Shown here: positions 9,471 through 18,400 of the stretch, piece after piece
How the letters are laid out: the number at the start of each line of letters is the position of its first letter
Numbering within the stretch: the first letter of the stretch is position 1
NCBI GenBank assembly: GCA_019058445.1
Contig: JAHPZA010000002.1
Coordinates: 1 to 64,000 of the forward strand
Origin: Promethearchaeota archaeon
GTDB lineage: Archaea > Asgardarchaeota > Lokiarchaeia > Sigyniarchaeales > SOKP01
DNA: 64,000 nucleotides
Direction: 5' to 3'
Notes under the pieces: model-generated
Database searches by the model: none
What the model was told of the DNA's origin: nothing
Seen by the model: only the letters and a program-made list of their open reading frames with translations
Program-made: the position numbers and the translations under genes

Positions 9471-9608
9471 AAAATCTTTTTTTCTTACTTTTTTATTTAT
9501 TGAGTTTGGGATGATAAAAACTAATTATATTCCAAATAGGAAAGTAAAAATTACTTCTTTATTTATACTATATAAGAAACATAAAATTAACTTCAAATGG
9601 TTTAAAGT

Positions 9609-10637
9609 TTGTTTGCCCACAATTTTAAATTAGAGATAAATAAAATAGAAGATATAGTTCAAATTCAAATAACCGTACCTTGGGCTGTTAAGTATGTGAG
9701 TGTATATCTATTTAAGGTAGATGATTCTTACGTGCTATTTGACGCTGGTTTGGATATGGGTAATTGGCCTAAGCTCTTTTTTTCGGCTCTTAAAGAAATT
9801 GGGGTATCAATAAAGGAAATTGAGTATGTATTTATCTCACATGAGCACACGGACCATACTGGTTTAATGCGAAGGTTTAAACGTTTTAATCCAAACATTC
9901 AAATAATGATGTCAGAGGCGGCTCATGAGACCCTTAAATGGGAAACTAACCCTGATAACTATGATGAATTGGTAGAGGGTGCAAAAAAGATGGTCCAACA
10001 GGTAATTAGTTACGGGATAGATGAAAACCAAGGAAATAGATTAATAGATTGGTTTACGATGTGGCCAAAACTTAGGAAATATCATGAGCCTGACAGACTT
10101 TTACATGATGGGGACGAAATTTCTTTTAAAACCAACAAATTAAAAGTAATTTGGACTCCTGGACATGCGTTAGGGCATATATGTGTTTTTGATCAAAATA
10201 AGAAGTATTTATTTTCAGGGGACCATATCCTCTCGCGAATAACCCCTCACATAGGAAACTTTCTTGTTAACCCGGAGATTGAAGAAAAATATGATTTTGA
10301 GGATATACTAAAACATTATTTAAATTCTTTAAATAGAATTGATGAGTTAAATCCAAAAATAATATTTCCAGCTCATCAGGACATAATATATAATCCTCAT
10401 GAACGAATACAAGAAATAATTGCACATCATGATAGAAGATTAAGAGAAATTTCAAGTGTTATAAAGAATAAACCCTTGACCCCTTATAAAATCTCATTAC
10501 TCCATTTTGGGGATGATTTAGACGAGATGAACTCTTTTTTAGCTCTTAGCGAAGTTATGGGGCATCTGATTTATTTAGAAAAGCAGGATAAAGTAAAAAG
10601 AATTGAGAAAAACAACAAAATATTCTTTGTAAGCTAA
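9609..10637 (+). CDS. MBL-fold metallohydrolase with C-terminal winged-helix-like region
   Basis: A 342-residue metallo-beta-lactamase fold protein. Metal ligands are visible: HEHTDH at 78-83, GHALGH near 190, SGDH near 207 and the late FPAHQD. The C-terminal 80 residues (ALSEVMGHLIYLEKQDKV) look like the winged-helix tail seen in the glyoxalase II/LACTB2-like subgroup. Substrate is uncertain: thioester, lactone or nucleic acid hydrolysis are all seen in this fold. The TTG at 9609 is the only start after the in-frame stop at 9603. It converges with the Lrp gene at 10689. Confidence 0.82.
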   Translation: MFAHNFKLEINKIEDIVQIQITVPWAVKYVSVYLFKVDDSYVLFDAGLDMGNWPKLFFSALKEIGVSIKEIEYVFISHEHTDHTGLMRRFKRFNPNIQIMMSEAAHETLKWETNPDNYDELVEGAKKMVQQVISYGIDENQGNRLIDWFTMWPKLRKYHEPDRLLHDGDEISFKTNKLKVIWTPGHALGHICVFDQNKKYLFSGDHILSRITPHIGNFLVNPEIEEKYDFEDILKHYLNSLNRIDELNPKIIFPAHQDIIYNPHERIQEIIAHHDRRLREISSVIKNKPLTPYKISLLHFGDDLDEMNSFLALSEVMGHLIYLEKQDKVKRIEKNNKIFFVS

Positions 10638-10688
10638 GACCAGTTCAAATTTTGATTTTTTATCTTTAAAATCGAGGAGTACAACGAT

Positions 10689-11165
10689 TTATATCAATTT
10701 TCCTCCATTTTGCGAGAGTGATTTAATCGGTTTTAACACTACACATACTCGCTCAACACTTTTAATATCAGTACGAGCTCGAAATGATTCTATTAAAGCA
10801 TCTAATTCATTTATGTCAGGCACATTAATTTTTACTAACACACCACATTGACCAGCCAGGAAATAAACCTCCTCGCACTGTGGCAGGATCTGAGTTTCTC
10901 TTAACAACTCTTTTATCTCAGATTCAGATTTTGGAATAAGAGTAACAAATGCTAAAATACATCTTTCATCTTCTCTGCAAATCTTAATAGTAAATTTTTC
11001 GATAATGTTATCTTCTTGCAGTTTCACAACACGTTTTCTTACAGTGGATTCAGAAATGGCCAATCCTTCCTCAGCTAATTTTTCGGATATTTCTTTATAT
11101 GACCTTCTTGAATCCTCTATTAACATTTCAAGGATTCGCTTATCCTTCGTATCTAAATTTCTCAT
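10689..11165 (-). CDS. Lrp/AsnC-family transcription regulator (copy 1)
   Basis: A 158-residue regulator. The N-terminal helix-turn-helix reads DKRILEMLIEDSRRSYKEI ... STVRKRVVKL, followed by an alpha-beta (RAM-like) domain in the second half for oligomerisation and ligand binding. It lies 76 bp behind metF copy 2 on the same strand, so it may be the last gene of the hdr-metVF operon or have its own promoter in the AT-rich gap. Regulation of the one-carbon operon is a plausible inference from position only. A second Lrp at 33636 is only moderately similar. Confidence 0.88.
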   Translation of the reverse strand: MRNLDTKDKRILEMLIEDSRRSYKEISEKLAEEGLAISESTVRKRVVKLQEDNIIEKFTIKICREDERCILAFVTLIPKSESEIKELLRETQILPQCEEVYFLAGQCGVLVKINVPDINELDALIESFRARTDIKSVERVCVVLKPIKSLSQNGGKLI

Positions 11166-11241
11166 TTTTCCTCTTCTTTTCCAATAATTATAAAAATATA
11201 AAAAAAATTTGGTTTGAAATTTTAAAAAAAATAATTCAATA

Positions 11242-12180
11242 TTAATAATCTTTTAGTAGAGGGCCAAATAGCCTTTCATATTCTACTGCCATACAATGAA
11301 TTCCAGCAGCCTTAGTACTTTTCTTTATCTCTTTAATGAAAGGTTCAAAGAACTCAATGTTAATCTTATCTAGCGCTGCATACTTTCCTTTTTTATCTCC
11401 TTTATTATCTTTTTCTGCTTTCTTTAGCGCTTTAAGTAAATCTTTAGGGACTGACACTCCCGGGATATAATTATCAAAGTACCACGCGATTCCATAAGAT
11501 TTCAATGGAAAAATACCTAATAACACAGGCACATTAAACTGTTCAAGGTCTTTCAGAAAATCCTTTGCTTCATCAATATCAAATGCAGTTTGAGTTTGGA
11601 TAAAATCAATACCCTGTTCCACTTTTCGCCCTACTTTCAGGATTTCAGGTTCCCTTGGGTTGCTATTTGGATTTGCAACGCATCCGAAGTTCATTTCGAT
11701 CTTTCCACCTACGATTTCATTTCCCTCATAGTCAGTACCTTTATCTATCATAATTGAAAGCATTTCACAGAATTGGGTGCTATCAATATCGTATACGGGC
11801 CTTCCCCTTTTATGATCTCCTAAAGCAGTATGATCCCCAGTTAATACTAAAATATTTTTCAGTCCTAATACTGCTCCAGCAATCACATCCCCGAAAAGTG
11901 CGACACGATTACGATCTCTCACAGTTACTTGCCATACTGCTTCTAAACCCACTTTTTCTTGTACCATATAGCTGGGTACTAATGAAGACATGTATGCATC
12001 TCCTTGGGGACCGTCTGTAACGTTTGCAGCCACTATTTTTCCCGTTTTCTTCATTTCTTCCGCGCCATGAAGAATTTCACTGAGATCCAGAATTTTTTTA
12101 GGTTCTAATTCCCCAGTAATTACAAATTTACCAGATTCAATTGCTTTACATAAATTACTAAATGCCGGTCTTTTTGCCAT
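11242..12180 (-). CDS. metF: Methylenetetrahydrofolate reductase, MetF family (copy 2)
   Basis: A 312-residue MetF barrel with the same marks as copy 1: GELEPKKILD at the start, LVLTGDHTALGDHKRG, and QTQTAFDIDEAKDF. It begins with ATG directly after the metV stop codon, with no gap, so translation is probably coupled. It is the fifth gene of hdrA-hdrC-hdrB-metV-metF. By analogy with the Moorella methylene-tetrahydrofolate reductase complex, electrons would pass between HdrA flavin, MetV and MetF; this coupling is inferred, not shown. A Lys-rich insertion near 240 separates it from copy 1. Confidence 0.87.
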   Translation of the reverse strand: MAKRPAFSNLCKAIESGKFVITGELEPKKILDLSEILHGAEEMKKTGKIVAANVTDGPQGDAYMSSLVPSYMVQEKVGLEAVWQVTVRDRNRVALFGDVIAGAVLGLKNILVLTGDHTALGDHKRGRPVYDIDSTQFCEMLSIMIDKGTDYEGNEIVGGKIEMNFGCVANPNSNPREPEILKVGRKVEQGIDFIQTQTAFDIDEAKDFLKDLEQFNVPVLLGIFPLKSYGIAWYFDNYIPGVSVPKDLLKALKKAEKDNKGDKKGKYAALDKINIEFFEPFIKEIKKSTKAAGIHCMAVEYERLFGPLLKDY

Positions 12181-12879
12181 TTACTCTTTCTCCTCCTCCT
12201 TTTTTTCTTCTTCATTCGTATATTCTTTATAAATTGGTTTATACCCCGGACTGGTGGAACCTCTGAAATCGCGTGGACCACGGTATTTCTTAAAAAGATC
12301 GAGTCTATTGAATTTTTTTAATCTTTTCCAAATCTCCACCCAAGCACATGGTATTGTATATCCACCCACTTCACACATACCATCTACCATACCTCCACAC
12401 GGTCCATTACTTAGATGTTTCGCACAACCAGCACGAGGACATATTCCACCTGTCTCACCTATAATACAATCTCCACATGCTTCACAGTATTCTATGTAAA
12501 AGTTTTCACCACTATTCTGGACCCCTCCAAATTGACTGTTTTGGGCGGGGAATGTCATGATATTATCAAGTACCTTATTCATCATAACAACACCCAGTCC
12601 ACAGGCCAATGTTAAAATTGCTTCATAATCTTCAACATATGGACGGCATGTAGTAGCCGCAATTCGATCATCACATTGTCTTAAAACTGTAATTGCTTTC
12701 CATTGTAATTTCTTTCCTTCGGTGCGTGCTTTTAATTCTAAAAGCTGACCAAGAACTTTTGCTTCATTGAGAGATCTTGGAGGTTGACAGCAACCATCAC
12801 AGCCAGCAATCAAGATTTTGTTATAAGGCTTTATTAATTCATATATTTCGTTTATATCTTTTTGTTCAGTAATTATCAT
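12181..12879 (-). CDS. metV: MetV-like MTHFR C-terminal domain protein (copy 2)
   Basis: A 232-residue partner of MetF. It has ILIAGCDGCCQPPR near the start, LACGLGVVMMNKV in the middle, and a cysteine-rich end with YCEACGDCIIGETGGICP, CAKHLSNGPCGG and GMCEVGG. Compared with copy 1 the first cysteine motif is CDGCC rather than CGTC, and the C terminus carries a run of about 15 acidic and lysine residues. It sits 83 bp behind hdrB and touches metF. Its place between Hdr and MetF fits a subunit that wires the two together. Confidence 0.84.
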   Translation of the reverse strand: MIITEQKDINEIYELIKPYNKILIAGCDGCCQPPRSLNEAKVLGQLLELKARTEGKKLQWKAITVLRQCDDRIAATTCRPYVEDYEAILTLACGLGVVMMNKVLDNIMTFPAQNSQFGGVQNSGENFYIEYCEACGDCIIGETGGICPRAGCAKHLSNGPCGGMVDGMCEVGGYTIPCAWVEIWKRLKKFNRLDLFKKYRGPRDFRGSTSPGYKPIYKEYTNEEEKKEEEKE

Positions 12880-12962
12880 TTTACATTACTCTTTTCTGTA
12901 ACATATTTTTTCTTAAATTTTATTTTTTTATAGCTAATTTTATGTTAAAAAAATCACATTAA

Positions 12963-13844
12963 TTAGGTTGTTAATTTTTCAATTAACTTATTTGGTTTTA
13001 CACTTCTTTGTTTAAGGCTTAGATCTTCTAATTCAACCCCCAAAGCAATAGCCATGATTTCTGCTAAATAGAGGACAGGTATATCTAATTCTTTACCCTT
13101 TTTTCGGGCAACAATTTTCTCTTTCCTATCAATTTGTGTGGTACACGCAGGACAAACAGCAATAAGGGCATCCACTTCTTCTTCAAGTTCACATAGTTCC
13201 GTCATTTTTTCTTCTACTAGATTTTCACCAATTTCTTCTTGTAATCGCGCGCAATAACCGCAGCATTCTAATTTAGTGGCAAAATCAACCGTTTTGGCAC
13301 CTAGAGCTTCGAGGATTAAATCAATTTTTTCTGGTTTTTCAGGATGGTCAAATTGCATAATCTTACTAGGTCTTATAAGATGGCAACCATAATGAACCGC
13401 AAGATTCAAGTCATCTAACGGTTTTACTGCTAATTCCTTTAATTTATCCAACCACTCTGGTTGACTGAATATTTCAACAAAATGATAGACTTTTGTTTTA
13501 CCCGTGTATTTATAATTAATTTTCTTTAGAATAGCATTAATTTTTTCCAAATATTTTTCATCCTCTTCTAATAAGACACTCACTGTTTTCAACGTTTCAT
13601 AGCAACCAGAACAAATTGTCAATATATCTAAACCCATTTTTTCAGCAATAGCTAAATTTCTTGCGCCTAAAGTCATCCACGTATCAATATTTAGCGATTG
13701 TAAAGAAACAGGTTCAGGACAACAGCTAACTCCATCCATTTCTTTCAATTTCACGTCCAAAATACTTGCTACATCTCTGAAAGCTTTCTCTAGATGAGGT
13801 AACTTTAGAGGTATTGTACAACCTAAGAAAAATGCATACTCCAT
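12963..13844 (-). CDS. hdrB: Heterodisulfide reductase subunit B (HdrB)
   Basis: A 293-residue CCG-domain protein. It carries the paired cysteine motifs of HdrB: CTIPLKLPHLEKA ... SCCPEP in the first repeat, and HYGCHL ... LECCGYCARLQ ... CPACTTQ in the second. In HdrB these bind two non-cubane [4Fe-4S] clusters that reduce the disulfide or a related acceptor. Its start overlaps the hdrC stop by one base (TAATG) behind a GGAGGGTGAT ribosome site, so it is tightly coupled to hdrC. Here the acceptor may be passed on to MetV/MetF instead of CoM-S-S-CoB; that is inference. Confidence 0.9.
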   Translation of the reverse strand: MEYAFFLGCTIPLKLPHLEKAFRDVASILDVKLKEMDGVSCCPEPVSLQSLNIDTWMTLGARNLAIAEKMGLDILTICSGCYETLKTVSVLLEEDEKYLEKINAILKKINYKYTGKTKVYHFVEIFSQPEWLDKLKELAVKPLDDLNLAVHYGCHLIRPSKIMQFDHPEKPEKIDLILEALGAKTVDFATKLECCGYCARLQEEIGENLVEEKMTELCELEEEVDALIAVCPACTTQIDRKEKIVARKKGKELDIPVLYLAEIMAIALGVELEDLSLKQRSVKPNKLIEKLTT

Positions 13845-14377
13845 TATTTATCACCCTCCTTTTTTTTTGCAAGATCACCTAATCCTGTTTCCTCGATAAT
13901 ATATCTAATCTCATCAAGATTCGGTGGAAGAATTTGAGGCAAACCCATTCTATTTCTCCTTCTATCAATATTATCTTTTAATCCACCGGTGTATGGTACC
14001 ACAAATCCATTATCATAGATTGTAACCACCGTTCCCGAGTATTCTTTTGGAATTTTTCCCTCTTTTACAGCCATATTTCGTAAAAGTGCTAATATGAAAG
14101 AATAATCTACATTCTTAGGGCATCTCTCCGTACATCTATGGCATAAGGAACAAGTCCAGATAGCTTGACTGGACAACACTTCCTCCTTTAAACCTAATAG
14201 GCATGAAGCAACCACTCTGTGAGGTTGTAGATCTACATATTCTGTAACCGTGCAACCGGAACTGCATACTCCACATTGAATACATTTTAATAACGATTTA
14301 GCACCTACTTTTTCACTAATCTCATAGCGAAAATTGTGGTCCAATTCTTTAGCATTTTTTTTAAGCATTTCGGTCAT
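13844..14377 (-). CDS. hdrC: Heterodisulfide reductase subunit C (HdrC)
   Basis: A 177-residue small iron-sulfur subunit with two ferredoxin-like motifs, CIQCGVCSSGC and CSLCHRCTERCP, each followed by the helical framework typical of HdrC (YVDLQPHRVVASCLLG). It carries electrons from HdrA to HdrB. It begins two bases after the hdrA stop, with a GGAGGGAG ribosome site inside the end of hdrA. Order A-C-B on one strand is compact and clearly an operon. Confidence 0.9.
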   Translation of the reverse strand: MTEMLKKNAKELDHNFRYEISEKVGAKSLLKCIQCGVCSSGCTVTEYVDLQPHRVVASCLLGLKEEVLSSQAIWTCSLCHRCTERCPKNVDYSFILALLRNMAVKEGKIPKEYSGTVVTIYDNGFVVPYTGGLKDNIDRRRNRMGLPQILPPNLDEIRYIIEETGLGDLAKKKEGDK

Positions 14378-14379
14378 TT

Positions 14380-17300
14380 TTAAGCTCCCTCCTTTGCCTT
14401 TTCTTTTTTAGGTTCAATTTTATCACCCGTTTTTGATAAGGGCCCTAATTCTTTTATTTTATTGACAAATTCAGTGACAACCTGAGAAAATCTCTTCCCT
14501 TCACTTGCAGATACCCATTCTAATCGATAGCGTTCAGGATTAATACCTACTTTTTCTAAAATTTCATGTATTTCATTATACCGTCTGAGCATGTCATAAT
14601 TACCCTCTAAATAATGGCAATCACCTATGTGACACCCACCAATAAGCACTCCATCAGCACCCTCTAAAAATGCTTGTAATATAAAGTGTTTTGGTATTCT
14701 TCCAGTACACATTACTCTGATGGGTCTAATATTCGTTGGATATTGGAAACGACTTACTCCGCAAGTATCCGCACCCGCATAACTACACCAATTACATAGG
14801 AAAGCCACAATTCTTGGTCTCTCATCTACAAATTCACCTTGTACTGCCTCATGAATCATAGGATTTATCTGATCGTCTGAAAAGTGACTCATAGTAATTG
14901 CTCCCGCTGGACATGCCGCAGAACAATCACCACAACCCTTACATAAGAGAGGGTTAGACTGAGAGACCAATACTTCATTGTCAAAATTCACACCTATTGC
15001 TCCAAAATTACAAACTTCTTCACATTTCTGACATGCAATACATAAAGCTGGATTAACTACTGAAACCAATGGCTCGTTTTCAACTTCACCAGAAATTAGA
15101 GGAATAAGCGCATGTGCTGCTGCACCACGTCCCTGCGAAATTGAATCAGCAATTCCCTTTGGACTATGGCAGGTTCCCGCTAGATAAATTCCATCGGTTG
15201 CAAAATCAACAGGTCTCAACTTAACATGAGCCTCTAAGAAGAAACCGTTCTGATCTCTAGCACATTTAATCATTTCGCCTAATTTTTGATTATCATTAGG
15301 TATTAAAGGTGTAGAAAGAACCACCTTATCAGCATCAATTATAAGATCAGTTTGCGTTAATATATCTTTGACATTTACCTTTAATTTTCCATTGGCTGTA
15401 TCGACAGTAGGATAATCATTGAATCGTATATAATTTACTTTTTCACGAGCTTTCCAGTAATAAGGTTCCTCATCAGTTCCAACACGTATATCCCGATATA
15501 ACACATAAATATTTGTGTTCGGATAGGTCTCTTTTACATATAATGCGTGTCGGATTGATTCAGAACAACAAATTAATGAACAATAAGTAACTCCATTACC
15601 TCCTTCTGGCTGCCTTGAACCAACACAGTGAATGAAGACAAGGTTTTCCCCATCTTTTAACTCATTATTCTTCAGTTTTTCAGATAACTCCAGTTGAGTT
15701 ATGACATTTGGATTTTCTCCGTAATGATACCATCCCTCAGGTTTATACTCATATGCTCCCGTAGCTGTAATGATAACTCCAACATTCAAATCCAACTCTT
15801 TTTCTTCAGCATTATTCTTTACTTTTACCTTGAAATCTCCAATAGATCCCTTAACATCCTGAACTTCGGAGTTTAAATAGGTTGTGATATTTTTTTGCGC
15901 GTTGAATTCTTTCAATTTTTCATCTAAGAACTCTTTCGAGTCGATCCTATCGAAATTGATTTTGTAAATTAAATTTAACTGCCCACCTAACTTATCATCT
16001 TTCTCAACAAGATGGACTTTAAAACCCTTTCCTGCAATTTCCATCGCAGCGCTTATTCCTGCAACACCTCCTCCTACTACGAGAGCTTCAGGAACCACAT
16101 CACCTTTGATTTTATATTCAGATCTTTGTGCTGTGACACGGGCTACACCCATCCTAATAAGATCTTTTGCTTTATCAGTCGCTTTAGGATTATCATTCAT
16201 GTGAACCCAGGAGTCCAACTCACGAATACTTACGAAATTAAAAAGATATTCATTTAATCCCGCTTCTCGTATTGTTTTTTGGAATAAGGGTTCATGAGTT
16301 CTAGGGGTACATGCCGCAACTACAACTCGGTTTAAATCAAGTTCTTCTATCTTTTCTTTAATAATGTCTTGCGTTAATTGGGAACAACTGTATTTATTTT
16401 CCATTGAATAGACCACATTAGGAAGAGTATTCGCATAGTCAACTAATGCTGGTACGTCCATATATCCGGCTATATTAATCCCACATCGACACACAAATAC
16501 TCCGATACGAGGTTCATCACTTGGTAATACATCTTTCAGCGGTGGAAGTTCTACTTTTTGCTCTTCTTCGCTTAGAGGTACCGCATACGAGGCAGCAAGT
16601 GCTGCAGCTCCGCCAGCTTTAGCTACTGAATTAGCAATATCATCAGGAGATTGACAGCAACCAGTTACTAAAACCCCTTCCCGAGTAGATCTTAGATCTT
16701 CTGAAGAGTTTTTAGTTTTAAAGAAACCAAAATCATTTTGTTCAATTCCCAGTAGTTTCGCTAATTCATTAGCATCTTTACGAGGAGTGACGGCATTTGC
16801 TAACACAACAAGGTCAAATTCACTCACTTCAACATCCCCAGTATCCAGGTTGGCATGCTTAACCAGTAAATTGTGATTATCTGGATTTTCACGTATATCT
16901 CCCGGAATACCATGATAATAATTTAACCCGTATTCATTCTTTGCTCTTTCAATAAATTCATCTTGATTCTTACCAATCACTCTAATATCATTGAAAAAGA
17001 TGGTAACTTTCGTATCCGGGGCATGTTCTCTAGTTACTACACCTTCCTTTGCCATATACATACAACAGAACTTGGAGCAATACGCGCATATATCTTCATT
17101 TCTCGATCCCACACATGCCACAAATGCGATATTATGAGCATGCTCTTGATCTGAAGGCCGTAATAATTCTCCGCCAGTAGGGCCAGACGCACTCAATAAT
17201 CTTTCATACTGCATGGCATTTACCACATTAGGATATTCTCCATAGTGATATCGATCTAATATAGATGAGTCTATTTGATCAAATCCAGTTGCCACTATAA

Positions 17301-17877
17301 TTGAAGCTACGTTATATTCTACAATCTCATCTTTATCTTCCCAATTAATCGCTCCTGCTTCACATTCTTTTTCGCAGAGCTGACAGGCGCCTTTTGTGAG
17401 ATATAGACATTTATCTGCATCAATAACAGCTTTTCTGGGTACAGCCTGGGGAAATGGAATATAAATTGCAGTTCGGTTTCCCATTGCTTCTTCAAACTCA
17501 GAGGGTATTTTCTTCATGGGACATTTTTCACTACAAGATCCACAGCCTGTACAAGCATTCCAATCCACGTATCGAGCTTTTTTAAGAACTTTTACCTTAA
17601 AATCTCCTGCTTTCCCCGAAATATCTTGAACTTCTGAATATGCCAGTAATTCTACATTTGGATGACGACTTACTTCGACCATTTTCGGAGCTAAAATGCA
17701 TATTGAACAATCCAAAGTAGGGAAAGTTTTATCTAACTGTGCCATTCTTCCTCCAACGGATGAGGTTTTTTCTACAAGTATGACTTTGTATCCTTGTTCA
17801 CCAAGTGTCAAAGAAGCTTCGATTCCCGAAATTCCGCCTCCTATAACCATTATCGAACTTAGTTTATTTTCTGTCAT
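14380..17877 (-). CDS. hdrA: HdrA: two flavin modules fused to MvhD
   Basis: A 1165-residue fusion. Residues 1-440 are an extra HdrA-like FAD module (GGGISG at 13-18, [4Fe-4S] motif CTGCGSCSEKC at 109-119, and CLYLTKGACQLCEKEC). Residues 457-930 are canonical HdrA: the N-terminal cluster region (VCRCGINIAGYMD at 462-474) then FAD site VGGGVAG at 601-607. Two ferredoxin motifs follow (CIACQKCEEVC 946-956; CKGCGDCSAAC 979-989). Residues 1022-1145 are MvhD (CNWCSYAGADTCG, CTGR, GGCHIGDCHY). HdrA bifurcates electrons at its FAD, and MvhD receives them from a donor. No hydrogenase or formate dehydrogenase gene is in the window, so the donor is unknown. No ribosome site is obvious; it is the operon's first gene. 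Confidence 0.92.
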   Translation of the reverse strand: MTENKLSSIMVIGGGISGIEASLTLGEQGYKVILVEKTSSVGGRMAQLDKTFPTLDCSICILAPKMVEVSRHPNVELLAYSEVQDISGKAGDFKVKVLKKARYVDWNACTGCGSCSEKCPMKKIPSEFEEAMGNRTAIYIPFPQAVPRKAVIDADKCLYLTKGACQLCEKECEAGAINWEDKDEIVEYNVASIIVATGFDQIDSSILDRYHYGEYPNVVNAMQYERLLSASGPTGGELLRPSDQEHAHNIAFVACVGSRNEDICAYCSKFCCMYMAKEGVVTREHAPDTKVTIFFNDIRVIGKNQDEFIERAKNEYGLNYYHGIPGDIRENPDNHNLLVKHANLDTGDVEVSEFDLVVLANAVTPRKDANELAKLLGIEQNDFGFFKTKNSSEDLRSTREGVLVTGCCQSPDDIANSVAKAGGAAALAASYAVPLSEEEQKVELPPLKDVLPSDEPRIGVFVCRCGINIAGYMDVPALVDYANTLPNVVYSMENKYSCSQLTQDIIKEKIEELDLNRVVVAACTPRTHEPLFQKTIREAGLNEYLFNFVSIRELDSWVHMNDNPKATDKAKDLIRMGVARVTAQRSEYKIKGDVVPEALVVGGGVAGISAAMEIAGKGFKVHLVEKDDKLGGQLNLIYKINFDRIDSKEFLDEKLKEFNAQKNITTYLNSEVQDVKGSIGDFKVKVKNNAEEKELDLNVGVIITATGAYEYKPEGWYHYGENPNVITQLELSEKLKNNELKDGENLVFIHCVGSRQPEGGNGVTYCSLICCSESIRHALYVKETYPNTNIYVLYRDIRVGTDEEPYYWKAREKVNYIRFNDYPTVDTANGKLKVNVKDILTQTDLIIDADKVVLSTPLIPNDNQKLGEMIKCARDQNGFFLEAHVKLRPVDFATDGIYLAGTCHSPKGIADSISQGRGAAAHALIPLISGEVENEPLVSVVNPALCIACQKCEEVCNFGAIGVNFDNEVLVSQSNPLLCKGCGDCSAACPAGAITMSHFSDDQINPMIHEAVQGEFVDERPRIVAFLCNWCSYAGADTCGVSRFQYPTNIRPIRVMCTGRIPKHFILQAFLEGADGVLIGGCHIGDCHYLEGNYDMLRRYNEIHEILEKVGINPERYRLEWVSASEGKRFSQVVTEFVNKIKELGPLSKTGDKIEPKKEKAKEGA

Positions 17878-18389
17878 ATTTTTTCAGTTTCATCAATTTT
17901 TTATTAAAATATTATATTTTCAAAAACAATTTACCAAAATTAATAATTAAAAAAAAAGGATATTATTAAATTTGGTAATAACTAGATATTTATTTTTGTA
18001 TTATGCTGTGGAAATATTTAAATATTTTCTATAATTGCATTTTTCAGTCATTAACAACGAGAATTAGTCTTAAAAAGTTACTTTTCGATCAAAAAATCTA
18101 GATAAAAAATCCGTTTTCAGCAATAATTTATATAATTTTTAAATAGACGCTCTAAATAACGTTTTTTTTGAGGTATATGGGTATTTTTATTTTCGATAAA
18201 AATGACTATTTCGTGATTTTTTATAAGATTTTGATTAAGGTAATATCATTAAATCTTTATTAATACAGAATTAAATAATTAAAAGAGCAACGAAGTTTTA
18301 ATAAACCTAAAGATCAATATATTTACAAGAAAAAAAAACATTTCAAAATTTCATTGTTCGAATAAACGTACAATAATGATATATATCCT
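17878..18389. other. Intergenic region between divergent hdrA and GTPase genes, 512 bp
   Basis: AT-rich spacer that must hold the hdr operon promoter on the minus strand (TATA-like AAAATATAAT near 17912-17925) and a promoter for the plus-strand GTPase. No open frame with protein-like content, no RNA-like GC island and no clear repeat is visible. Confidence 0.5.
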
Positions 18390-18395
18390 GGTGAT
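18390..18395 (+). promoter_or_regulatory. Shine-Dalgarno GGTGAT that points to an ATT start
   Basis: GGTGAT matches the archaeal 16S 3' end complement and lies five bases before ATT at 18401. That ATT is in frame with the GTPase and restores its first beta strand. The ATG inside this site (18394) is out of frame and hits a stop after three codons. Confidence 0.5.
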
Positions 18396-18400
18396 GGTTA

